In this document: one piece after another, positions 1 to 5,383 of the stretch
How positions within the stretch are numbered: the first letter of the stretch is position 1
Layout of the letters: the number at the start of each line of letters is the position of its first letter
Assembly: GCA_003165115.1 (NCBI GenBank)
Contig: PLSJ01000259.1
Location: forward strand, 1-5,546
Origin: Syntrophaceae bacterium
GTDB lineage: Bacteria > Desulfobacterota > Syntrophorhabdia > Syntrophorhabdales > WCHB1-27
Length of the DNA stretch: 5,546 nucleotides
Reading direction: 5' to 3'
Translations under genes and position numbers: made by a program
The notes under the pieces: generated by a model
Told to the model about the DNA's origin: nothing
Database searches by the model: none
What the model saw: only the letters and a program-made list of their open reading frames with translations

Positions 1-1247
1 TGAAGAAGGAGCACCATCGGACAATCATCATCATAGGCAAGGATACGCGGATTTCCGGTTATATGCTCGAAAGCTCGCTTGAGGCGGGCATCACCTCCAT
101 GGGTGGCCATCCTTTCCTGGTCGGGGTGCTGCCCACGCCGGGGATAGCCTTTATCACGCAGAGCATGCGGGCCGACGCCGGCATCGTGATCTCCGCGTCT
201 CATAACCCCTATGAGGATAACGGCATAAAGATATTCAACGGCAACGGCTTCAAGTTGTCCGACCAGGAAGAAAAGACCATAGAGGACCTCATTCTCGGCG
301 GGGACCTCGAAAACCTCCTGCCGCCCGCCCGCGACATGGGACAGGCGTTCCGCATGGAAGACGTGAACGGCCGGTACATCGTCTTTCTGAAAAACACCTT
401 CCCCCGCGATCTCTCTATGGAGGGCATGAAGATAGTGCTGGACGTCGCCAACGGGGCCACCTATAAGGTTGCACCCGTGGCCTTTGCCGAGCTGGGCGCC
501 CAGGTCGAGGTTACTCATAACGCGCCGAACGGCCTCAACATCAATGAGGCATGCGGCTCCCAGCACACGGAGGACTTGAGAAGACGAGTGGTGGAGACGC
601 AGGCGGCGCTGGGCCTTGCCTTCGATGGAGACGGAGACCGGCTGATCGCCGTGGATGAAAAGGGGAACGAGGTGACGGGCGATCAGGTCCTCATGATGTG
701 CGCGCTTGTGCTGAAGGAACAGGGCCGATTGAAAAACAACCTCCTCGTGAGCACCATCATGAGCAACCTGGGCCTCAGGGTTGCGTGCAAAAAGCATGGC
801 CTCGACAACCATGCCTCCAACGTGGGAGACCGGTACGTGCTCGAGGACATGATCCGCCTGGGAGGCATGATCGGCGGTGAAGAATCGGGCCACACGATCT
901 TCCTCGATCACCACACCACCGGCGACGGCATCATCACGGCCATGCAGGTGGTTGCATGCATGGTGAGGACAGGCAAGCGATTGTCCGAATTGGCGGCGAT
1001 GATGGACATCTTTCCGCAGAACCTGATCAACGTCAACGTGAAGAGCAAACCGAAGCTCGACACGGTGCCGGAGATCACGGAGGCGGTGAAACAGGTGGAG
1101 CAGGAGCTGGGCGACGAAGGCCGCGTCCTCGTCCGCTACTCCGGCACCCAGAACATGTGCCGTGTCATGGTCGAAGGGCCGTCCACCGCGATCACCGAGA
1201 AATTCTGTAGCCAATTGGCTGAAATCGTCGAGCGCGCGCTCGGCTGA
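1..1247 (+). CDS. glmM: Phosphoglucosamine mutase, 5'-truncated by the window edge
   Basis: GlmM converts glucosamine-6-phosphate to glucosamine-1-phosphate in the cytoplasm, feeding UDP-GlcNAc, peptidoglycan and LPS synthesis. The reading frame is open from position 3 (it begins KKEHHRTIIIIGKDTRISGY), so the ATG at 63 is internal; 414 residues are visible and roughly 35-45 N-terminal residues are missing. All four landmarks of the alpha-D-phosphohexomutase family are present in order: the phosphoserine loop SASHNP (192-209, active Ser at 198-200), the metal-binding DGDGDR (624-641), the sugar-binding GGEESGH (873-893), and the phosphate-binding loop RYSGTQ (1134-1151). The last reads RYSGTQNMCRVMVEG rather than the more common RPSGTEP form. 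GlmM is favoured over phosphomannomutase because of the GIVISASHNPYEDNGIKIF context and the RVMVEG ending. It is separated from the next gene by a promoter-bearing gap, so it is probably not in the aromatic operon. Confidence 0.93.
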   Translation, partial: KKEHHRTIIIIGKDTRISGYMLESSLEAGITSMGGHPFLVGVLPTPGIAFITQSMRADAGIVISASHNPYEDNGIKIFNGNGFKLSDQEEKTIEDLILGGDLENLLPPARDMGQAFRMEDVNGRYIVFLKNTFPRDLSMEGMKIVLDVANGATYKVAPVAFAELGAQVEVTHNAPNGLNINEACGSQHTEDLRRRVVETQAALGLAFDGDGDRLIAVDEKGNEVTGDQVLMMCALVLKEQGRLKNNLLVSTIMSNLGLRVACKKHGLDNHASNVGDRYVLEDMIRLGGMIGGEESGHTIFLDHHTTGDGIITAMQVVACMVRTGKRLSELAAMMDIFPQNLINVNVKSKPKLDTVPEITEAVKQVEQELGDEGRVLVRYSGTQNMCRVMVEGPSTAITEKFCSQLAEIVERALG

Positions 1248-1294
1248 CGGCCTCGCGGGATCGGACCCTCCTCACCCGCCTTTTTGCGCGAATG

Positions 1295-1333
1295 GCACGG
1301 CGTCCATGAGAAATATTTCTCATTTCGCCGTGC
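1295..1333. repeat. Nested inverted repeat between glmM and the SDR gene
   Basis: Outer arms GCACGGCG (1295-1302) and CGCCGTGC (1326-1333) are exact reverse complements. They enclose the perfect 18-bp palindrome at 1306-1323, with asymmetric 3-nt and 2-nt spacers. As RNA this could fold into a long two-part hairpin, followed by the moderately T-rich TATTTTGTCTT, so it could act as a glmM terminator. As DNA, the inner part looks like a dimeric protein-binding site. Both roles are possible and not exclusive. Confidence 0.7.
1306..1323. promoter_or_regulatory. Candidate operator: perfect palindrome ATGAGAAATATTTCTCAT
   Basis: Two 9-bp half-sites, ATGAGAAAT and ATTTCTCAT, form an uninterrupted 18-bp palindrome centred about 64 bp upstream of the inferred transcription start of the SDR-had-bamA unit. 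The half-site ATTTCTCAT recurs exactly at 1351-1359, inside the promoter. Repetition of the half-site in the promoter is the main reason to read this as a transcription-factor site rather than only a hairpin. I do not recognise the motif as that of a named regulator. Confidence 0.6.
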
Positions 1334-1342
1334 TATTTTGTC

Positions 1343-1371
1343 TTGACATAATTTCTCATTCCATATAAAAT
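1343..1371 (+). promoter_or_regulatory. Sigma-70-type promoter for the SDR-had-bamA unit
   Basis: A perfect -35 box TTGACA (1343-1348) is followed after 17 bp by TAAAAT (1366-1371), a five-of-six match to the -10 consensus. An overlapping alternative -10, TATAAA at 1364-1369, would have 15-bp spacing. Transcription would start near 1379 and leave a leader of about 40 nt before the ATG at 1420. The spacer contains ATTTCTCAT (1351-1359), a copy of the upstream palindrome's half-site, so a protein bound there would overlap RNA polymerase. Confidence 0.75.
1351..1359. promoter_or_regulatory. Third operator half-site within the promoter spacer
   Basis: ATTTCTCAT here is identical to 1315-1323, offset by 36 bp; the match continues as ATTTCTCATT then C two bases later (11 of 12). 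No matching left half-site precedes it, because the -35 box occupies that place. Its location between -35 and -10 fits a repressor contact. Confidence 0.5.
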
Positions 1372-1419
1372 CTGCCTTAGAGTTTTGTAATAATTTTCAC
1401 AAATAAAAGAGAGGTCCTC

Positions 1420-2172
1420 ATGAAGCTGGAAGGGAAGAACGCAGTCATAACCGGCGGCGGGAGGGGCGTGGGACGCGCGCTCTGTGTAGCCTTCGCCAAA
1501 GAGGGCGCCAACGTTATCGTCAATTATGCGGGCAACGAGAAGGCTGCAAAGGAAGTAGTGGGGATGGTCGAGGCCCTTGGGAGAAAGGCGGTTGCCGTCC
1601 AGGGCGACGTGGCCAAATGGGAGGACGCGCAGAAGATCGTCGACGCGTGCGTCCAGAATTTCGGCTCCATCCACATCCTCGTCAACAATGCCGGGATTTC
1701 CAAGCCCGCCATGCTTCACAAGCTGTCGGAAGAGCTTTGGGACGAGGTCGTGGACGTGCAGATGAAAGGTCCATGGCACTGCATCAAAGCCGCCTCCAAG
1801 TACTTCATGGAGCAGAAATACGGCCGGATCGTTAACGTCACCTCGGTCGCGGGCATCGTCGGGACCACGGGGCAGATCCATTACGCGGCCGCGAAAGGCG
1901 GGGTCGTCACCCTCACCAAATCCGCCGCGAGGGAGCTCGCCCGTTATAATGTCACCGCGAACGTGATCTCTCTCGGCATTGTCACGACGGAAATGACCAG
2001 CACTTTGCAGAACGACGAGAAGCTGAAGGAGATATATCTGAGAAGGATTTTACTCAACAAGTACGCGGAACCGGAAGACGTCGTACCCGCGTTCGTCTTT
2101 TTCGCTTCCGACGACGCAAGGTATATCACCGGCCAGCTCCTGTGTGTCGACGGCGGCTACGGAATGACGTAG
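1420..2172 (+). CDS. Short-chain dehydrogenase/reductase (FabG/BadH-like SDR)
   Basis: A 250-residue classical SDR, probably a cytoplasmic NAD(P)(H)-dependent oxidoreductase acting on a hydroxy- or oxo-acyl-CoA. Visible are the dinucleotide-binding TGGGRGVG (residues 11-18), D63-V64, NNAG (89-92), Ser142, and YAAAK giving Tyr155 and Lys159 of the catalytic set. Two usually conserved places differ. The catalytic Asn position, 41 residues before the Tyr, is Gln114 (DVQMKG), and the post-catalytic Pro-Gly motif reads Leu185-Gly186 (ISLGIVTTEM). The start at 1420 follows AGAGGT with a 5-nt gap, and length matches the family. As first gene after the promoter, 51 bp before had, it is presumably co-expressed with benzoyl-CoA degradation. 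BadH of Rhodopseudomonas, a 2-hydroxycyclohexanecarboxyl-CoA dehydrogenase, is an SDR precedent, and a 3-hydroxypimeloyl-CoA dehydrogenase role is also conceivable. The family is certain; the substrate is inference. Confidence 0.9.
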   Translation: MKLEGKNAVITGGGRGVGRALCVAFAKEGANVIVNYAGNEKAAKEVVGMVEALGRKAVAVQGDVAKWEDAQKIVDACVQNFGSIHILVNNAGISKPAMLHKLSEELWDEVVDVQMKGPWHCIKAASKYFMEQKYGRIVNVTSVAGIVGTTGQIHYAAAKGGVVTLTKSAARELARYNVTANVISLGIVTTEMTSTLQNDEKLKEIYLRRILLNKYAEPEDVVPAFVFFASDDARYITGQLLCVDGGYGMT

Positions 2173-2223
2173 GAGTGAGGTGACAGGCAACAGCGTTGAA
2201 ATAAAAATACCTGGAGGTGTTTC

Positions 2224-3333
2224 ATGGCTGGTGTACCAACTTCAATAAAGACATGGCAGATGACGGCGCCGTGCTCGAAAAACAAGGAGACGGGCGAAGT
2301 CATCCCGGGCAAGCTCGAAAAGACCGAGATACCCGTACCGGCGCTCAAGGAAGGAGAGGTCCTCGTGGAAGTGGCCGGTTGTGGCGTCTGCCATACCGAT
2401 CTCGGCTATTTTTATGATGGTGTTCCCACTGTCAACAAGCCTCCGTTAACGCTTGGACACGAGATAAGCGGGACCGTCGTGGCGGGCGATGCGGCGTGGC
2501 TCGGCAAAGAAGTCATCATCCCCGCGGTCATGCCCTGCCGGCAGTGCATCCTCTGCAAGACGGGCCGCGGCAACAGGTGCCTCGCCCAGAAGATGCCCGG
2601 TAACAGCCTGGGGATTTATGGCGGCTTCTCAAGCCATATACCGGTGCCTTCGATCGACCTTTGTCTCGTTGCCGACAAGGCGGGATATCAACTGGAGCAG
2701 CTTTCGGTTATCGCCGACGCGGTGACCACCCCTTATCAGGCATCCAAGAGAGGCGACGTGCAGCCCGGCGACAACGTTATCGTCATCGGGGCAACGGGTG
2801 GCGTGGGCGTCTACATGGCGCAAATGGTAAAGGCCCTGGGGGCGAAGACGGTGATCGGCATCGCACGGAACCCCGAGAAACTGCAGCGGGCGCTTCAGTA
2901 CGGCTGCGACGCCGTCATCAGCACCCTGGACAAAGTGAATAAGGACGTCGTCGGAGAATGGCGCGGCCTCTGCAAAAGCAAGGGACTTGCCAACACGGGA
3001 TGGAAGATCTTTGAAGTGACGGGGACGAAAGCCGGGCAGGACCTCGCGCTCGACCTCCTCTCCTTCGTCGGTAAACTGGTTATGGTGGGCTTCGGCATGT
3101 CAAAAAGCGAGTACATGATGTCCAAGCTTATGGCGTTTGATGCCGAGATCATAGGAACATGGGGCTGCCTGCCGGAATACTATCCGATCGTCCTCGACAT
3201 GGTGCTGAGGAAGAAGATCGTGATAGACCCCTTCGTCGATGTGCGGGCGATGAGCACGATCGCGGCCACCTTCGACGAGATTCACAAAGCTGGATCGCCG
3301 GCAAAGAGGGTTGTCCTGAAGCCGGATTTCTAA
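2224..3333 (+). CDS. had: 6-hydroxycyclohex-1-ene-1-carbonyl-CoA dehydrogenase (Had/BamQ type)
   Basis: A 369-residue zinc-dependent medium-chain dehydrogenase. Had oxidises 6-hydroxycyclohex-1-ene-1-carbonyl-CoA to the 6-oxo compound in anaerobic benzoyl-CoA degradation. The N-terminal catalytic domain shows GCGVCHTD with catalytic-zinc Cys56, GHE with His79-Glu80, and Asp165 as likely further ligand. The structural-zinc lobe has Cys105, Cys108, Cys111 and Cys119. The Rossmann fold starts at GATGGVG (189-195). At the end of its second strand, where NAD-specific horse-liver-type enzymes have Asp, this protein has Ala214-Arg215, which is unusual. The start at 2224 has GGAGGT 5 nt upstream. The specific assignment rests on overall resemblance to the Had family and on bamA lying 29 bp downstream; on motifs alone it would be a generic zinc alcohol dehydrogenase. 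It should be cytoplasmic; no signal peptide is seen. Confidence 0.87.
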   Translation: MAGVPTSIKTWQMTAPCSKNKETGEVIPGKLEKTEIPVPALKEGEVLVEVAGCGVCHTDLGYFYDGVPTVNKPPLTLGHEISGTVVAGDAAWLGKEVIIPAVMPCRQCILCKTGRGNRCLAQKMPGNSLGIYGGFSSHIPVPSIDLCLVADKAGYQLEQLSVIADAVTTPYQASKRGDVQPGDNVIVIGATGGVGVYMAQMVKALGAKTVIGIARNPEKLQRALQYGCDAVISTLDKVNKDVVGEWRGLCKSKGLANTGWKIFEVTGTKAGQDLALDLLSFVGKLVMVGFGMSKSEYMMSKLMAFDAEIIGTWGCLPEYYPIVLDMVLRKKIVIDPFVDVRAMSTIAATFDEIHKAGSPAKRVVLKPDF

Positions 3334-3362
3334 GAAAACCATAAAATATCAGGAGGCGCACT

Positions 3363-4511
3363 ATGTCACTTAGTTGGATGCCGAGAGAAAATGGATTGAA
3401 GGACCATTCGAGACATGGCAAAGAGAACTGGGGCACCGACGCCCCGTGTACCGTGTACGAAAAGAAACCGTTGACGGACCCGAAGGGAAACGTTGTCCCG
3501 GGTCTCTACACCGCCTGGATCAGGCTGAACAACCCGGCCCAGTATAACTCCTACACCACCGAGATGGTGAAGGGCGTCATCGCCGGTTTCGAGAATTCCT
3601 CGACGGACCGTGAAGTCGTCGCGGTGGTCTTTACCGGTACCGGTCCGAACGCCTTCTGTACGGGCGGCAACACGAAAGAATATTCCGAATATTACAGCAT
3701 GAGGCCGGAAGAGTACGGCGCCTACATGGAGCTCTTCAACAATATGGTAGACTCCATCCTCATGTGCAAGAAACCTGTCATCTGCCGGGTGAACGGCATG
3801 AGGGTCGCCGGCGGCCAGGAGATCGGCACGGCATGCGACCTGACGATCACCTCCGACCTCGCGATTTTCGGCCAGGCCGGTCCGCGGCACGGCTCCGCCC
3901 CCGTGGGCGGCGCCTCAGACTTCCTCCCCTCCTACTTCAGCATCGAAGATGCGATGTGGAGTTGCGTGAGCTGCGAAATGTGGACCGCGTACAAGATGGG
4001 CTGGAAGGGACTCCTCACGAAGGTCCTGCCCGTGCTGAAGGACGACAAGGGCGCCTGGGTGCGCAACCCGCAGGTGATCACAGATAAGTTTATCGACGAC
4101 GGCGCGATCGTCTACGGCGAATACAAGACCGGCGACGAGGCCAAACAGGCGAGGGCCTGGGTAAACGAGAAGCTGAAGAACAACCAGTATGACTTCGCCC
4201 TGCTCGATGCAGAAGTCAACCGCATCGTCTGGATCTTCGCGAACCTGTTCCCCGGCTGTCTGATGAAATCCATCGACGGCATCAGGCAGAAGAAGAAGTT
4301 CTTCTGGGATACCATGAAGAACGACCACAGGTACTGGCTGGCCACGAACATGATGGGTGAGGCATTCCTCGGATTCGGCGCTTTCAACACGAAGAAGATC
4401 ACGGGCGTCGACACCATCGATTTCATCAAGAACCGCCAGCTCATCGCCCAGGGGACGCTCAACGACGAGAAGTACATGGAAGAGATCATGGGGAAACCGC
4501 AGGCGAAGTAG
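3363..4511 (+). CDS. bamA: 6-oxocyclohex-1-ene-1-carbonyl-CoA hydrolase, ring-opening (BamA/Oah)
   Basis: BamA adds water to 6-oxocyclohex-1-ene-1-carbonyl-CoA and hydrolytically cleaves the ring, giving 3-hydroxypimeloyl-CoA; its gene is a widely used marker for anaerobic aromatic degraders. The 382-residue length matches the family and exceeds ordinary crotonases by about 120 residues. A crotonase fold is visible: the oxyanion-hole strand with FCTGGNTKEY (98-107), then GMRVAGGQEIGTACDL (145-160), where Glu153 aligns with the first catalytic Glu of enoyl-CoA hydratase. The second hydratase Glu is not conserved (FGQAGPRHGSAPVGG, Gly173 at that place), fitting different chemistry. The GPRHGSAPVGGASDFLP stretch (173-189) and the long C-terminal region with FPGCLMKSIDGIR are typical of BamA as I know it. 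AGGAGG ends 6 nt before the ATG. A strong terminator follows 16 bp after the stop codon. Confidence 0.95.
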   Translation: MSLSWMPRENGLKDHSRHGKENWGTDAPCTVYEKKPLTDPKGNVVPGLYTAWIRLNNPAQYNSYTTEMVKGVIAGFENSSTDREVVAVVFTGTGPNAFCTGGNTKEYSEYYSMRPEEYGAYMELFNNMVDSILMCKKPVICRVNGMRVAGGQEIGTACDLTITSDLAIFGQAGPRHGSAPVGGASDFLPSYFSIEDAMWSCVSCEMWTAYKMGWKGLLTKVLPVLKDDKGAWVRNPQVITDKFIDDGAIVYGEYKTGDEAKQARAWVNEKLKNNQYDFALLDAEVNRIVWIFANLFPGCLMKSIDGIRQKKKFFWDTMKNDHRYWLATNMMGEAFLGFGAFNTKKITGVDTIDFIKNRQLIAQGTLNDEKYMEEIMGKPQAK

Positions 4512-4527
4512 GAACGGTCAAAATCGA

Positions 4528-4554
4528 GGGGGGGCTTTTGCCCCCCCTTTTTTT
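4528..4554 (+). terminator. Strong intrinsic terminator after bamA
   Basis: GGGGGGGC (4528-4535) and GCCCCCCC (4540-4547) form an uninterrupted 8-bp all-GC stem around a TTTT loop, directly followed by seven T residues (4548-4554). This is a textbook Rho-independent terminator on the + strand. It lies between two genes of the same pathway, so the hydratase downstream would depend on read-through, antitermination or its own promoter. Confidence 0.93.
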
Positions 4555-4584
4555 AACGACTCAAAGACGCAAGACCTTACAGAA

Positions 4585-4590
4585 GGGGGA
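4585..4590 (+). promoter_or_regulatory. Ribosome-binding site that fixes the hydratase start
   Basis: GGGGGA, within AAGGGGGAA, ends 6 nt before the ATG at 4597. It supports that start over the far-upstream in-frame ATG at 4357, which lies within bamA and on the other side of the terminator. Confidence 0.7.
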
Positions 4591-4596
4591 ACAGGC

Positions 4597-5367
4597 ATGG
4601 CTTTTCAATTGATCAAGTATGAAAAGAAGGGCAAGGTGGCTACCGTCACACTCAACACGCCTCCGCTCAACTGGCTCACGATCGCGATGATGAAAGAGAT
4701 CAACGAAGCGCTTACGGATGTGCTGAAGGATACGTCGCTCCAGCTTTTGGTCTTCGATCACGCGGGGGAAAAGGCCTTCTCCAGCGGCGCGGCGGTAGAG
4801 GACCACACGGAAGACAAAGTGGACGAGATGATCGGCCAGTTCCACCGGATATTCCGGAATATGGTGGAAATCGATATCCCCACCGTGGGCGTGATGAACG
4901 GCGTGGCCCTCGGCGGAGGCTGCGAGCTGATCAGCTTTTGCGACATGGTGGTCGCATCGGAGAAATCTCGGCTCGGGCAACCGGAAATCGCCGTGGGTGT
5001 CTTCCCGCCCGTTGCCGCTGCCTGGTTCCCGAAGATCATCGGCCTGAAAAAGACCTATGAGCTGCTGCTCACGGGAAAGATGATCAGCGCGAAAGAAGCC
5101 GAAGCCATCGGGCTCGTCAATGTGGTCATACCGACCGAGACCTTCAGGGAAGGGGTCGATAAGTTCCTCGCCGACCTGCTGAACAAGAGCAGACCCGTGA
5201 GCGTCTGGACGAAGAGGGCGAGCAAGGCCGGGTTGAGTCTCGACTTCGCTCAGGCCCTGGAAGCGTCGGAAATCATCTACATGAGCGGGTGCATGGCCAC
5301 GAAAGACGCAAGGGAAGGCATCACCGCGTTCCTGGAAAAGAGAAAGCCCGTTTGGAAGGATGAGTAG
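4597..5367 (+). CDS. dch: Cyclohexa-1,5-diene-1-carbonyl-CoA hydratase (Dch/BamR type)
   Basis: A 256-residue crotonase-family protein. Dch adds water to cyclohexa-1,5-diene-1-carbonyl-CoA, the benzoyl-CoA reductase product, giving the substrate of Had. Motifs: FSSGAAVEDH (61-70) for the first oxyanion-hole amide and GVALGGGCEL (102-111) for the second. Both catalytic glutamates of the hydratase family are kept, Glu110 in GGCEL and Glu130 in GQPEI. The sequence after Glu130 reads GVFPPVAAAWFP instead of the usual GTIPGAGGTQ of enoyl-CoA hydratases, which I associate with the dienoyl-CoA hydratase group. The ATG at 4597 gives the normal length, begins with a conserved-looking strand (MAFQLIKYEKKGKVATVTLN) and has a GGGGGA site. 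It lies 85 bp after bamA but behind a terminator. Without the neighbours the safe name would be enoyl-CoA hydratase-related protein; context makes Dch most likely. Confidence 0.87.
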   Translation: MAFQLIKYEKKGKVATVTLNTPPLNWLTIAMMKEINEALTDVLKDTSLQLLVFDHAGEKAFSSGAAVEDHTEDKVDEMIGQFHRIFRNMVEIDIPTVGVMNGVALGGGCELISFCDMVVASEKSRLGQPEIAVGVFPPVAAAWFPKIIGLKKTYELLLTGKMISAKEAEAIGLVNVVIPTETFREGVDKFLADLLNKSRPVSVWTKRASKAGLSLDFAQALEASEIIYMSGCMATKDAREGITAFLEKRKPVWKDE

Positions 5368-5383
5368 CGGCAGCTCCGCGGCC

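Noticed and set aside
1255..1285. GCGGG ... CCCGC followed by C and TTTTT as a glmM terminator
   Set aside because: The stem is only 5 bp with a 15-nt loop; possible but too weak to list as a feature.
1385..1402. TTGT-N10-ACAA as a possible regulator site (FNR/CRP-like) in the SDR leader
   Set aside because: Only four bases per arm match, the region is AT-rich, and it does not fit the FNR or CRP consensus.
1333..1881. Minus-strand open frame of 182 codons
   Set aside because: It overlaps the promoter and the SDR gene, and its translation resembles no known family; a shadow of the SDR codon pattern.
2173..2223. Possible internal promoter before had
   Set aside because: No -35/-10 pair with acceptable spacing; the gap is short and explained by a ribosome-binding site.
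3366..3890. Minus-strand open frame of 174 codons
   Set aside because: Lies antisense to the highly recognisable bamA, with no recognisable domain in its translation.
4357..4596. 80-residue N-terminal extension of the hydratase
   Set aside because: It would start inside bamA in another frame and cross the strong terminator. Its residues are Arg/Ser-rich out-of-frame translation, and ATG 4597 has its own ribosome-binding site and gives family length.
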